DNA of 64,000 nt from Ruminococcus sp. (GCA_015066935.1 SVNK01000005.1:109541-173540); one strand, 5' to 3'. Counted from the first letter of the stretch, positions 18,215-27,523 are shown. Notes: generated from the letters alone by a model not told the origin. Numbers and translations: made by a program.

Positions 18215-19352
18215 TGCATCGGGAAAGCATCTGTATCGTTTCATTAATATGATTCACAGCGGACATATCTGCTGCTTCGGACAATACTGCAAAAATGATG
18301 TGTTCTACGGTGAAATCTACCGTCATGATTTGCCGAAGGTCCGAAGAATGGCAGAGGATTGCGGCGTTGAACTGAAAAGTGCCGAATACAGGACGCTTTC
18401 CTCGGTTGCTCTGAAATACAGAAAAAGAATCGGTATTATCCTCGGACTGTTCCTTGTGCTCGGAGCGTCACTCTACTTTTCAAACGTCGTTGTGACCATA
18501 GAAATTCAGGGAAACGAAATCGTCAGCGACAACGAAATCTTATCTGCCCTCAGTGAACTTGACATTGAACACGGAACTCCGCTGAGAAACATCGACTTCC
18601 ATCGCTGTGAAAACGAACTCCGTCTTATGGTGGACAAAATCGCATGGGCAGGCATCCGCCATACGGGAAACCGTGTTGTCGTTGAAGTGACGGAAATAGT
18701 GGATAAACCGCAGATAGTACCGAATCGTGCTCCGTGCAATCTGGTCTCCGCAAAAAACGCCTATATAACTGCGGTTACGGTGCGTGACGGACTGCTGATG
18801 CATAAGGTCGGCGACTTCGTTCCGCAGGGAAGTCTGCTCGTAAGCGGAGTAAGCGAGGATAAGCACGGTCACGTGCTCCTGCACCACTCAATGGGCGAAA
18901 TCATGGGCATTTATGAGGAAAAAGTAACTTTCTCAGAACCTTTTGCAAAAACAGAATCCCTCCCCACGGGAAACACTAAAAAAAGACGCCGCCTTCGTCT
19001 GTTCAGTCTGGAGATTCCACTGTCTGTCGGCAGCAACAAATTCGAAAACTTCAGTACCGTTACATCTGAAGTCCCCCTGCAGCTCTTCGGGAAAGAACTG
19101 CCCATAAGCTTCATCCGTGAAAAAATCACCGAGAAAGAGTCCTCCGATATAATCCGTTCCGACAAGGAACTTGAATCTCTGCTCATGGAGAAAATCTACC
19201 TCTATGAGAAAAATTTCATCGGCAAGGATACAAAGCTTACCGAACGCTCAATCGACGTAAAACGCACCGATTCCGAACTCGTTTACACCGTGACATACAC
19301 GCTCGAAGGTAATATCGCCCGACAACATGACATCTACGTTAAGTCCGATTAA
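18180..19352 (+). CDS. yqfD: YqfD-family sporulation protein
   Basis: Membrane-anchored protein of 390 residues. The soluble N-terminal part (1-80) is followed by a single membrane span (about 83-104, IGIILGLFLVLGASLYF) and a large external domain that begins with a POTRA-like segment (IEIQGNEIVSDNEIL). This is the architecture of YqfD, required for sporulation stage IV in some Firmicutes. AAAGGAG precedes the start by 11 bases, rather far, but coupling with the overlapping yqfC may help. In many relatives phoH and the rnhA-like or ybeY genes follow; here gdhA follows instead. Confidence 0.88.
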   Translation: MKNQLRGCVRINASGKHLYRFINMIHSGHICCFGQYCKNDVFYGEIYRHDLPKVRRMAEDCGVELKSAEYRTLSSVALKYRKRIGIILGLFLVLGASLYFSNVVVTIEIQGNEIVSDNEILSALSELDIEHGTPLRNIDFHRCENELRLMVDKIAWAGIRHTGNRVVVEVTEIVDKPQIVPNRAPCNLVSAKNAYITAVTVRDGLLMHKVGDFVPQGSLLVSGVSEDKHGHVLLHHSMGEIMGIYEEKVTFSEPFAKTESLPTGNTKKRRRLRLFSLEIPLSVGSNKFENFSTVTSEVPLQLFGKELPISFIREKITEKESSDIIRSDKELESLLMEKIYLYEKNFIGKDTKLTERSIDVKRTDSELVYTVTYTLEGNIARQHDIYVKSD

Positions 19353-19446
19353 TGCTATACAATTCAAAAATCACGCAAAAAAACGTCGTGTGTTTAGGCA
19401 AATTGCCGAAATAATAAAAACAGAAAAATTTTAGCACTACAAAGTA

Positions 19447-19475
19447 TTGCAAAATCCGTTGCAGAATGTTATAAT
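19447..19475 (+). promoter_or_regulatory. Promoter of gdhA
   Basis: TTGCAA (19447-19452), 17-bp spacer, TATAAT (19470-19475). The transcript would have a leader of about 43 nt up to the ribosome site. Confidence 0.85.
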
Positions 19476-19525
19476 TTTCCCGTGGACTGCTTTATGCAGA
19501 ATTTAAAAAAGGAGGTTTTTTAACA

Positions 19526-20878
19526 ATGGCGTTAAAAAATCAGTATCTCATCGACTTACTTGAAAGAGTTAAAAAAAGAAATCAGGGCGAGCCTGAGTTC
19601 ATTCAGACTGTAACTGAGGTTCTCGAAACTCTTGAGCCTGTTGCTGAAAAGAGACAGGATTACATCGACGCAGGCGTTTTCGAAAGAATCGTTGAGCCTG
19701 AGAGACAGATCATTTTCCGTGTTCCGTGGGTAGACGATAACGGCAAAACTCAGGTTAACAGAGGCTTCAGAGTTCAGTTCAACTCTGCAATCGGTCCATA
19801 CAAGGGCGGTCTCAGATTCCACCCCTCAGTATACAGCGGTATTATCAAGTTCCTCGGCTTTGAGCAGACATTCAAGAACAGCCTTACTTCTCTCCCTATG
19901 GGCGGCGGTAAGGGCGGTTCAGACTTCGACCCCCAGGGTAAGTCTGACGCTGAAGTTATGCGTTTCTGCCAGAGCTTCATGACAGAGCTTTCAAAACATA
20001 TCGGTCCCGACCTCGACGTTCCCGCAGGCGACATCGGTGTAGGTGCACGTGAAATCGGTTACTTATTCGGTCAGTACAAGAGACTCCGCAACGAGTTCAC
20101 AGGCGTTCTTACAGGTAAGGGCATTCAGTACGGCGGTTCTCTTATCCGTCCCGAGGCTACAGGCTACGGTGCAGTTTACTACACTGTTGAAATGCTCAAC
20201 TACTTCGGCGACAGCATCAAGGGCAAGACTTTCGCTATCTCCGGCTTCGGCAACGTTGCATGGGGTACTGTAAAGAAGGTTAACGAGCTCGGCGGTAAGG
20301 TTGTTACAATCTCCGGTCCCGACGGCTATATCTACGATCCCGACGGTATCAGCACTCCCGAGAAGGTTGATTACCTCCTTGAGATGCGTGCTTCATGCCG
20401 CAACAGAGTTCAGGATTACGCTGATAAGTTCGGCGTTGAGTTCTTCGCAGGTCAGAAGCCCTGGGGAACTAAGGCTGACATCATCATGCCCTGTGCTACT
20501 CAGAATGAGGTTGATATGGCAGAGGCTAAGCAGATCGTTGAGAACGGCGTTAAGTACTATGTAGAGGTTTCCAATATGCCTACAACTAACGAGGCTGTTG
20601 CATACCTCAAGGAAAACGGCGTTATCGTTGCTCCTTCAAAGGCTGTTAACGCAGGCGGCGTTGCTGTTTCAGGTCTTGAGATGTCTCAGAACTCTATGAG
20701 ATATTCATGGACTTCAGAAGAAGTTGACGCTAAGCTCAAGGGCATCATGAAGAACATCTTCGAGGCTTCACTCAGTGCTGCTAAGGAGTACGGCTTCGGT
20801 GACGACCTCGTTGCAGGTGCTAACATCGCAGGCTTCCTCAAGGTTGCTGAGGCAATGAAGGCTCAGGGTTGTGTCTGA
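19526..20878 (+). CDS. gdhA: Glutamate dehydrogenase (hexameric type)
   Basis: Converts 2-oxoglutarate and ammonium to glutamate, the main ammonium entry point in rumen and gut Ruminococci. The 450-residue length is that of the small hexameric enzymes. Substrate-binding PMGGGKGGSD is near residues 124-133, the catalytic Asp region GPDLDVPAGDIGVG near 160-173, and the nucleotide-binding fold GFGNVAWG near 239. NADP preference is usual for this type but is not proven here. AAGGAGG at 19509-19515 sets the start. It has its own promoter and terminator and very biased codons, so it is probably highly expressed. Confidence 0.96.
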   Translation: MALKNQYLIDLLERVKKRNQGEPEFIQTVTEVLETLEPVAEKRQDYIDAGVFERIVEPERQIIFRVPWVDDNGKTQVNRGFRVQFNSAIGPYKGGLRFHPSVYSGIIKFLGFEQTFKNSLTSLPMGGGKGGSDFDPQGKSDAEVMRFCQSFMTELSKHIGPDLDVPAGDIGVGAREIGYLFGQYKRLRNEFTGVLTGKGIQYGGSLIRPEATGYGAVYYTVEMLNYFGDSIKGKTFAISGFGNVAWGTVKKVNELGGKVVTISGPDGYIYDPDGISTPEKVDYLLEMRASCRNRVQDYADKFGVEFFAGQKPWGTKADIIMPCATQNEVDMAEAKQIVENGVKYYVEVSNMPTTNEAVAYLKENGVIVAPSKAVNAGGVAVSGLEMSQNSMRYSWTSEEVDAKLKGIMKNIFEASLSAAKEYGFGDDLVAGANIAGFLKVAEAMKAQGCV

Positions 20879-20893
20879 TTAATCAATAATATC

Positions 20894-20928
20894 AATCCCC
20901 TTATTGTCTGAAGCAGTAAGGGGATTTT
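20894..20928 (+). terminator. Terminator of gdhA
   Basis: AATCCCCTTA (20894-20903) pairs perfectly with TAAGGGGATT (20917-20926), ending in TTTT. Confidence 0.9.
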
Positions 20929-20960
20929 CTGTAGGCAAATACAAATCAGGAGGATTGACA

Positions 20961-21947
20961 ATGAGCAAATTAAGAATAGCTATTGCAGGCTACGGAAATC
21001 TCGGCAGAGGCGTTGAGCTTGCCGTCAGACAGAATGACGATATGGAGCTTGTGGGCGTTTTCACCCGCAGAGACCCCTCAACTGTAAAAACTGCCACGGG
21101 CGTCAGTGCTTACAGCATGGACGACGCTCTGAATATGCGTGACGCCATCGACGTTATGATTATCTGCGGCGGAAGTGCTACCGACCTCCCGAAGCAGACT
21201 CCCGAACTCGTAAAACACTTCAACGTCATCGACAGCTTCGATACTCACGCAAGAATCCCCGAGCATTTCGCAAACGTGGATAAGGCTGCCAAGGAAAACA
21301 ACCACCTCGCTATGATTTCCCTCGGCTGGGACCCCGGTCTGTTCTCGCTCAACAGACTCTATGCGGAAGCAATTCTCCCCAGCGGAAAAACTTATACTTT
21401 CTGGGGAAAAGGCGTTAGTCAGGGACACTCCGACGCTATAAGACGTGTTGACGGCGTTAAGAAGGGTATCCAGTATACCGTCCCCGTTGACGAGGCTATG
21501 GACGCCGTCCGTTCAGGAACTCTCCCCGAACTTACTACTCGTCAGAAACACAAAAGAGAGTGCTTTGTCGTTGCTGAGGAAGGTGCAGACCTCGCTAAAA
21601 TCGAAAACGAAATCAAAACCATGAAAAACTACTTCGATGAGTACGATACTACCGTTAACTTCATCACCGACGAGGAGTTCGACGCTGTTCACAACAGAAT
21701 GCCCCACGGCGGTTTCGTTATGAGAAGCGGTCTTACAGGTATCGACGAGAAAACTCACCACATGATTGAATATTCAATCAAGCTCGACTCAAACCCGGAA
21801 TTTACCGCAAGCGTACTCGTATGCTATGCACGTGCTCTGGGCAGACTCAGTGCAGAGGGTCAGACAGGCTGCAAAACCGCCTTCGACATCGCTCCTGCGT
21901 ACCTCTCTAAACTCAGCGGCGAACAGCTCCGTGCTTCGCTTCTCTAA
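20961..21947 (+). CDS. ddh: meso-Diaminopimelate dehydrogenase
   Basis: NADPH enzyme that makes meso-diaminopimelate directly from tetrahydrodipicolinate and ammonium, feeding peptidoglycan and lysine. The 328-residue chain begins with the dinucleotide fold (AIAGYGNLGRG, residues 7-17), followed by VGVFTRRDP, SFDTHARIP and the substrate motif SLGWDPGLFSLNR near 125-137. ATG 20961 is chosen because AGGAGG lies just upstream; the longer reading frame starts inside the gdhA terminator. Sitting next to gdhA, both genes fix ammonium, though the terminator between them suggests separate control. Confidence 0.94.
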   Translation: MSKLRIAIAGYGNLGRGVELAVRQNDDMELVGVFTRRDPSTVKTATGVSAYSMDDALNMRDAIDVMIICGGSATDLPKQTPELVKHFNVIDSFDTHARIPEHFANVDKAAKENNHLAMISLGWDPGLFSLNRLYAEAILPSGKTYTFWGKGVSQGHSDAIRRVDGVKKGIQYTVPVDEAMDAVRSGTLPELTTRQKHKRECFVVAEEGADLAKIENEIKTMKNYFDEYDTTVNFITDEEFDAVHNRMPHGGFVMRSGLTGIDEKTHHMIEYSIKLDSNPEFTASVLVCYARALGRLSAEGQTGCKTAFDIAPAYLSKLSGEQLRASLL

Positions 21948-21966
21948 TCATATATAAATTAAGGAT

Positions 21967-22290
21967 AATGTCCGCACAGCGGCATTTACGCTAATCATTG
22001 AGGAAAACCCTTTTGAAAAAGGGTTTTCCTCAAACTCCTTTCCTAAAACTTTCAGTATGAAATTTCAGCCCCATAGGGTGCATCCAGAAAATTTTGAACA
22101 TCAAGTTCATTTGGATATGCACCCTATGGGGCTGAAATTTGTATTAAAAGTCTTTGGAAGGGGGTTCGGGGGTGACTCCCCACAGTGTGGGGAGATGTCC
22201 GAAGGACAGAAGGGACCGCCGCTGTTGGCGGAACCTTTCCTCAGAAAGGTTTCCCCCGATAAATTCACATAATACTGCTGTACGGGCATT
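21967..22290. repeat. Large imperfect palindromic element, copy 2 (between convergent genes)
   Basis: It fills the 352-bp gap between the ddh stop and the stop of the small minus-strand gene at 22300. The outer ends (21967-21986 and 22271-22290) are imperfect reverse complements of each other and differ from those of copy 1. Arm hairpins AAAACCCTTTTGAAAAAGGGTTTT (about 22004-22027) and AACCTTTCCTCAGAAAGGTT (22232-22251) correspond to those of copy 1. The central stem is a perfect 24 bp (22060-22083 / 22117-22140) with a 33-nt loop. The hairpin cassette (22173-22231) is on the opposite arm from copy 1. Relative to the plus strand the element is inverted. No gene is supported inside it. Confidence 0.85.
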
Positions 22291-22299
22291 GCCCTTACA

Positions 22300-22506
22300 T
22301 TATTGATAATCCGCAGCATTCCCCTCTGCTTTATACTCAGGCAGATAGGGGTAAAGCTCGTCGTAATTGGAAAGCTGTGCATCGTCCTCGGCAGCATAGG
22401 GAATCAGTCCCGTCATATCTCCCCACGAAGCAGAGGGGCAAGTGTATTCAAGTCCTCTCTGACGTCTCAGGTCAGGCACGGGAATGTCGAGTTCTTCTCT
22501 TTTCAT
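22300..22506 (-). CDS. Small hypothetical protein (68 aa)
   Basis: I do not recognise this protein. It starts at 22506 with GGGAG eight bases upstream and ends at the large palindrome. The product is hydrophilic and acidic with no signal peptide. It has an N-terminal DIPVPDLRRQRG motif, one cysteine within CPSASWGDM, and a Tyr/Pro-rich C terminus (YDELYPYLPEY). The clustered aromatic, Pro and Asp residues look more like a coding sequence than chance. It follows the kinase gene by 55 bp on the same strand and may be the last gene of that operon. Confidence 0.6.
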   Translation of the reverse strand: MKREELDIPVPDLRRQRGLEYTCPSASWGDMTGLIPYAAEDDAQLSNYDELYPYLPEYKAEGNAADYQ

Positions 22507-22561
22507 TTTATCATCTCCCGATGATATTCTGTGCTGTCAGAGGGAAAATATAATTGTAAAT

Positions 22562-23506
22562 TTATTCAGAAAAAACTGCATGGACAATCCCGCTAATCGT
22601 TTCACGATTAGCCTTTACGTAAAGGAGCTGTTCGTAGAGTTCGTCGGCACGACGAATACAGTCCACGGGGGATTTGCCCTTGAAATAGCCGTTTTCCGCA
22701 ATTCCGTCAATGTAATAACGCATGGAAAGCTCCCCGACTGCCCATAAAATCCCGTAGTAGAGCGAATCCACCTCAGCTGATGTAAGCAGTCCGCATAATC
22801 CTTCTGCAAAACCCTTGGCAACAGCACGGACCGCACTCATATCAGGCAGGACAGAACGTATCATGTCCCCGAAATCGAGTGCCGCATATCCCTCCATAGA
22901 CGTATCAAGGTCGATGACCGTGCATTGTCTGCCTGTGATGATGTTTGCGGATTTTGCGTCGTTGTGGACATTTCTTTTCGGGAGATTTCCGTCGAAAACA
23001 GCTTCAAGCTCTTTGGAAAGTTCTGTAAAAATTTCCGACTTTGCTCTGCTGACTGCCAACAATGAACTGTAATAACGTCCGAAGTCACGGAAATCGTGTA
23101 TCGTTTCGTGCAGCTTTACTCCGCCGCTGTTAATAATTCTGAGAAAGGCTCCGAAAGAGCGTCCCATGAGGTAATTGCGGTCGGCAGAGACTTCCGACGA
23201 CTCTGTATAGCTGTACATACGATAGATTTCGCCGTCAGCATCAACGAAGTTTGCACCGTCAGCCTCAAGATAATGCGGAACACTGACTGTACCGTCACCG
23301 TAACGGACGAAAGCCGCCTCAACAGCGGAAATGTTCCCCATCACCTTTTCGGGAAAGGCAAAAACCTCACGGTTCAGGGATTGAAGCACATAACCTCCGT
23401 CAGAGGCGGTCACAAGGTATGTCCTGTTGATGTGACCGCCGTCAAGCGTCTTTATATCGTTAACGTCCTCCACCCCGAACAGCGAGGCGATTTTTATTGT
23501 ATCCAT
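22562..23506 (-). CDS. Aminoglycoside-phosphotransferase-fold small-molecule kinase
   Basis: A 314-residue kinase of the APH/choline-kinase superfamily. A nucleotide-binding N-lobe (GGHINRTYLV, VLQSLN) is followed by the catalytic loop NVHNDAKSANI near residues 180-190 and the metal-binding VIDLDTSMEGY near 199-209. The N-terminal pattern resembles sugar or amino-sugar kinases (for example N-acetylhexosamine 1-kinase) more than true antibiotic-resistance enzymes; the substrate is open. The start codon shares a base with the stop of the UPF0210 gene (TGATG), implying coupled translation. Confidence 0.8.
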   Translation of the reverse strand: MDTIKIASLFGVEDVNDIKTLDGGHINRTYLVTASDGGYVLQSLNREVFAFPEKVMGNISAVEAAFVRYGDGTVSVPHYLEADGANFVDADGEIYRMYSYTESSEVSADRNYLMGRSFGAFLRIINSGGVKLHETIHDFRDFGRYYSSLLAVSRAKSEIFTELSKELEAVFDGNLPKRNVHNDAKSANIITGRQCTVIDLDTSMEGYAALDFGDMIRSVLPDMSAVRAVAKGFAEGLCGLLTSAEVDSLYYGILWAVGELSMRYYIDGIAENGYFKGKSPVDCIRRADELYEQLLYVKANRETISGIVHAVFSE

Positions 23507-24864
23507 CAGTTTTTAAGACTCTGCATAGGTGCGGGAATACGTCCGCCACGGTTGATGAACTTCGCAGATGAACGCTCCTTGATCGGCATAACGGGACCGC
23601 TTCCGAGAAGTCCTCCGAATTCAAGTGTCTCACCCTCCTTGCGTCCGATAGCAGGGATAAGACGTACTGCGGTTGTCTTGGAATTCACCATGCCGATAGC
23701 TGCTTCGTCGGCGATAATTGCGGAAATGGTCTCGGGACTTATCTCTCCCGGCACAACTATCATATCAAGTCCGACAGAACATACAGCCGTCATAGCTTCA
23801 AGCTTTTCAAGGCTGAGGACTCCCGCAACAGCCGCATCAATCATACCTGCGTCCTCAGAAACGGGGATGAATGCTCCCGAAAGTCCTCCGACTGTTGACG
23901 AAGCCATTACTCCACCCTTCTTTACGGCGTCGTTGAGAAGTGCGAGACAGGCAGTTGTACCGTGAGTTCCGCACATTTCAAGTCCCATTTCCTCAAGGAT
24001 ATGAGCAACGCTGTCTCCGATTGCAGGTGTGGGAGCAAGCGAGAGGTCAACGATACCAAACGGCACTCCGAGAAGCTGTGAAGCTCTTGCACCTACAAGC
24101 TGTCCCATACGTGTTATCTTGAATGCAGTCTTTTTGATGACATCGGCAATTTCGTTAATTGAAGCGTCGGGGTACTTCACGAGTGCCGCACGGACAACTC
24201 CGGGTCCCGAAACTCCGACATGGATTTCGCAGTCAGGTTCGCCTACGCCGTGGAAAGCTCCTGCCATAAAGGGATTATCCTCAACGGCATTACAGAACAC
24301 AACAAGCTTTGCAGGTCCTATGCAGTCACGGTCGGCTGTTCTCTCGGCAGACTCCTTGACGATTCTTCCCATGAGCTTTACAGCGTCCATATTGATTCCC
24401 GACTTTGTTGAACCGATATTTACGGACGAACAGATATTCTGTGTTACATCAAGAGCTTCGGGAATAGACTCGATAAGAGCCATATCACCTGCACTGAAAC
24501 CCTTATGTACAAGTGCGGAATAGCCTCCGATGAAGTTTACGCCGCAGGTATCGGCTGCCCTCTGGAGAGCCTTTGCGAACTTCACAGGATTTTCATTCGG
24601 ACACGCTGCCGCAAGCATTGCAATCGGGGTAACGGAGATTCTCTTGTTGATGATCGGAATACCGTACTCCGTTTCAATCTGCTCGCCTACGGGAACAAGA
24701 TTCTTCGCCTTTGAAACTATCTTGTTGTAGACCTTTTCACACGCCTTGTCAATATCGGTATCAATACAGTCAAGAAGTGAAATTCCCATGGTAATTGTTC
24801 TGATGTCAAGACACTCATCCTGAATCATTCTTATTGTTTCAAGTATATTGTAAGCGTTAAGCAT
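23506..24864 (-). CDS. UPF0210 (DUF711, PFL-like fold) protein
   Basis: A 452-residue protein of the conserved UPF0210/DUF711 family, whose fold resembles pyruvate formate-lyase but which has no established reaction. Recognisable stretches are the N-terminal [19 protein letters not shown] opening, [12 protein letters not shown] near 75 and a Gly-rich C-terminal half ([12 protein letters not shown]). The family is usually encoded directly after a short ACT-domain protein, and that arrangement is present here (48-bp gap), so the ACT protein probably senses a ligand for it. The role is unknown. Confidence 0.88.
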   Translation of the reverse strand: MLNAYNILETIRMIQDECLDIRTITMGISLLDCIDTDIDKACEKVYNKIVSKAKNLVPVGEQIETEYGIPIINKRISVTPIAMLAAACPNENPVKFAKALQRAADTCGVNFIGGYSALVHKGFSAGDMALIESIPEALDVTQNICSSVNIGSTKSGINMDAVKLMGRIVKESAERTADRDCIGPAKLVVFCNAVEDNPFMAGAFHGVGEPDCEIHVGVSGPGVVRAALVKYPDASINEIADVIKKTAFKITRMGQLVGARASQLLGVPFGIVDLSLAPTPAIGDSVAHILEEMGLEMCGTHGTTACLALLNDAVKKGGVMASSTVGGLSGAFIPVSEDAGMIDAAVAGVLSLEKLEAMTAVCSVGLDMIVVPGEISPETISAIIADEAAIGMVNSKTTAVRLIPAIGRKEGETLEFGGLLGSGPVMPIKERSSAKFINRGGRIPAPMQSLKN

Positions 24865-24912
24865 AAGATGAAATACTCTCCTTTTTCAATCGTAATTCAC
24901 GGATGTGCCGCT

Positions 24913-25182
24913 TCAGATTGTATGCATTGAATTGAAGATGTCCTCGTGCATTGTGTGGATGGACAGTCCGAGCTTTGTTCCGAGCGCTGTCATCTTTTCA
25001 ACAAGCTCCGAAAAATCTCCGTTGATTGCGGAAATGTCCACAAGCATTATCATTGCAAACATATCCTGAAGAACGCTCTGGGTCACCTCGATGACATTCA
25101 CGTTATACTCGGCACAGATGCCGCTTACCTTGTGGAGAATTCCCACAGTATCCTTACCAATTACAGTTACTACTGCTCTCAT
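24913..25182 (-). CDS. ACT-domain protein (UPF0237)
   Basis: An 89-residue stand-alone ACT domain, a small amino-acid-binding fold. The opening VTVIGKDTVGILHKVSGIC with the Gly after Asp-Thr-Val is typical of the ligand loop. The family is the standard upstream partner of UPF0210 proteins. TCGGAGG lies before the start. It overlaps no neighbour and sits 15 bp after the permease gene, so it probably belongs to the same transcript. Confidence 0.9.
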   Translation of the reverse strand: MRAVVTVIGKDTVGILHKVSGICAEYNVNVIEVTQSVLQDMFAMIMLVDISAINGDFSELVEKMTALGTKLGLSIHTMHEDIFNSMHTI

Positions 25183-25197
25183 AAATAAAACCTCCGA

Positions 25198-26430
25198 TTA
25201 TTTTTGTTTTTTGGATTTTGAAGCCGTTTCAGTCTTTGCAGACTCGGGAGGCTTCGGGATATAATCCTCGGTTACCGTTGACATATCTTTCTTTTCAAGA
25301 AGATAATTTATATACTCGCTGAACAGCGAATAAACTACCGCAAAAACGGGAACTCCAAGTATCATTCCGGCAAAACCGAACAGACCTCCGCCGAAAAGAA
25401 TAGAGAAAAGTACCCAGAATGCCGATATTCCCGTTGACTGTCCGAGAATCTTCGGACCGATAACATTACCGTCAAGCTGCTGTATAACCAGTATGAGTAT
25501 CGCAAACGGTATTACCTGACGGGGATATGATACAAGAAGCAGAAGTCCGCTTGGTATCGCACCGATAAACGGTCCGAAAAACGGAATTATATTCGTGATG
25601 CCCACTATAACGGAAATCAGCACCGCAAAATTAAGCTTCATGATGTTCATGCAGATAAAGCAGAGGATTCCGATAATGATTGAATCTATGATTTTTCCCG
25701 TGATAAAGCCGCTTATTGAGCTGTTTGTACGGGAGCATACTCTGAAAAATGCGGACGACGCCTTTTTCGGCAGTACCGCATGAGTGAATTTTGAAAGCTG
25801 AGACTGAAAATGTTCCTTGTCAAAGAGGAAGTAAACCGCCACAATAAGTCCGATAAGAAAATCCTTGATCGCAATTATAAAACCTATGGCACTATCGGTA
25901 ATTTTAAGTGCAATATCACTTACCTTCGGAATAAGCTTGTTCAGGAAGCCTGTTACATCGACCTCGAAGTTTTCGAGGGATTTCTCGGCAGTTGAAAGAA
26001 GCTCGGGGTATTTTTTCAGTACGGAATTCGCCCACGCCTGACAATTATCAACGTATGTTCCGAAATTGTTGAAAATCGTCGTCACACTTTCAAACACCTG
26101 CGGCAGAATTATTGCAAGAAGTGCTCCGAGAACCGCAAGGAATATGAGCATAGAGATAAACAATGAAATCACTCTGTTAAGCCTTGGACGAGGCTTCGTC
26201 TTTTCAGTCACTTTTTTTAGACGTCTTTCAAACCACATCATAATCGGGTTTACAAGATATGCAATGACAAGTCCCCACGTAATCGGTGCTGCAACAGAAA
26301 GAATCGTCTTTGCAACTCTGCCGACGATTGTGAAGTTAAAAAGAACCGCATATACAAGCAGACACGCCGAAAAAGTAAGCACTGTATATACCGACACTGT
26401 ATTGTATTTTGAATTCCAGTTGACTTTCAA
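25198..26430 (-). CDS. AI-2E family (PerM/YtvI-like) membrane transporter
   Basis: A 410-residue membrane protein with about eight hydrophobic spans: two N-terminal spans, a soluble central section (about 130-190), then six more. NIIPFFGPFIGAIPSG near residue 275 is the family signature. Members include AI-2 exporters, Na+/H+ antiporters and proteins of unknown substrate, so the transported compound is not known. The C-terminal tail is hydrophilic and Lys/Ser-rich. It has its own promoter and is first in a five-gene minus-strand run. Confidence 0.88.
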   Translation of the reverse strand: MKVNWNSKYNTVSVYTVLTFSACLLVYAVLFNFTIVGRVAKTILSVAAPITWGLVIAYLVNPIMMWFERRLKKVTEKTKPRPRLNRVISLFISMLIFLAVLGALLAIILPQVFESVTTIFNNFGTYVDNCQAWANSVLKKYPELLSTAEKSLENFEVDVTGFLNKLIPKVSDIALKITDSAIGFIIAIKDFLIGLIVAVYFLFDKEHFQSQLSKFTHAVLPKKASSAFFRVCSRTNSSISGFITGKIIDSIIIGILCFICMNIMKLNFAVLISVIVGITNIIPFFGPFIGAIPSGLLLLVSYPRQVIPFAILILVIQQLDGNVIGPKILGQSTGISAFWVLFSILFGGGLFGFAGMILGVPVFAVVYSLFSEYINYLLEKKDMSTVTEDYIPKPPESAKTETASKSKKQK

Positions 26431-26463
26431 CTTTTTTCACCTCATAACAAACAATATAATATT

Positions 26464-26492
26464 ATTATATCACGTCTGATTCGAAAAAGCAA
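26464..26492 (-). promoter_or_regulatory. Promoter of the AI-2E/ACT/UPF0210 operon
   Basis: Minus strand: TTGCTT (26492-26487), 17-bp spacer, TATAAT (26469-26464), 33 bp before the start codon. It is back to back with the plus-strand promoter at 26531-26559. Confidence 0.75.
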
Positions 26493-26530
26493 CAAATTTA
26501 AGCCGACTGCACAAAAAATTAAGAAAAGAT

Positions 26531-26559
26531 TTGCAAATTCAATAATGTTGTGATATAAT
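26531..26559 (+). promoter_or_regulatory. Promoter of the PHP phosphatase gene
   Basis: TTGCAA (26531-26536), 17-bp spacer, TATAAT (26554-26559), 60 bp before the start codon. Confidence 0.82.
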
Positions 26560-26618
26560 ATGTTTAACCAGTTTTGTAATCAGAAAAATCAGTATGTTCA
26601 AACGGAGGAAGCTGTAAA

Positions 26619-27467
26619 ATGATGCTTATTGACTGCCACACCCATACGCAATTTTCCGTCGATTCGGACGCCGATATAAACGCCATGGCTGAAAGAGCTT
26701 CTCAGCTCAATCTCGCAGCATACGCTGTCACCGACCACTGCGAATGTAATTGCTGGTACGATGCCGCTTATTACAACGGTGCGGTGCTTTCCGACGACTT
26801 CGGCTACGGAAACGACTTCGAAAATTCAGTCAACGCCGTCACAGAGCTTAAAAACAGGTTCGGAAACAAACTCAATCTTATCTGCGGAACAGAAATGGGA
26901 CAGGCAATGCACGATATTGAAATTGCCGAAAAAATCGTCTCCGACAACCGTCTTGATTTCGTTATAGGTTCGGTCCACCAGATAAGAAACGAGAAGGATT
27001 TCGCATTCATAGACTACTCAGGATACTCCATGAGTGATATATACAACCTCCTTGAACGCTACTTCACCGAAATTCATGAGCTTTGCAAATGGGGAAAATT
27101 CGATATTCTCGGTCACCTTACATACACCCTCAGATACATAAAGGGAAATTTCGGTATAGACGCAGACATCAGCCGTTTCGACGATATTATCGCCGAGAGC
27201 TTCCGTGAGCTTATTACCAAGGACAAGGGTATCGAAATCAATACGTCAGGACTCCGCCAGAGCTACGGTGACTCATTCCCATCGCTTAAATATGTCAGAC
27301 TTTTCCGTGACCTCGGCGGTGAACTCCTCTCAATAGGCTCTGACGCACACACTGTTGATGACCTCGGAAAAGGTATTGCTGACGGCATCAGAATTGCATC
27401 CGAAGCAGGTTTCACAAGGCTCTGCTATTTCAAAAACAGAAAACCCGTTTTCATTCCCATAGAATAA
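26619..27467 (+). CDS. PHP-domain histidinol-phosphatase family protein
   Basis: A 282-residue metal-dependent phosphoesterase of the PHP fold. The N-terminal metal motif DCHTHTQFSVDS is at residues 4-15, then VTDHCEC near 37-43, GTEMGQ near 90, GSVHQI near 113 and a C-terminal SDAHTVDD near 243-250, giving the usual trinuclear metal set. Close relatives are HisK-type histidinol-phosphatases, but PHP enzymes vary in substrate and no other histidine genes are nearby. GGAGG ten bases upstream supports ATG 26619. A Lrp regulator follows after 56 bp. Confidence 0.82.
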   Translation: MMLIDCHTHTQFSVDSDADINAMAERASQLNLAAYAVTDHCECNCWYDAAYYNGAVLSDDFGYGNDFENSVNAVTELKNRFGNKLNLICGTEMGQAMHDIEIAEKIVSDNRLDFVIGSVHQIRNEKDFAFIDYSGYSMSDIYNLLERYFTEIHELCKWGKFDILGHLTYTLRYIKGNFGIDADISRFDDIIAESFRELITKDKGIEINTSGLRQSYGDSFPSLKYVRLFRDLGGELLSIGSDAHTVDDLGKGIADGIRIASEAGFTRLCYFKNRKPVFIPIE

Positions 27468-27523
27468 TCCTGCCGACAAAGGCTCAATGCCTTTGAATAT
27501 ATATTCAGAAAGGACAGATCCAC

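Noticed and set aside
22057..22397. Open frames on both strands within palindrome copy 2
   Set aside because: They follow the repeat, lack ribosome sites and are not preserved relative to copy 1.
23096..23965. 289-codon plus-strand frame
   Set aside because: Spans parts of two well-supported minus-strand genes (kinase and UPF0210) in antisense.
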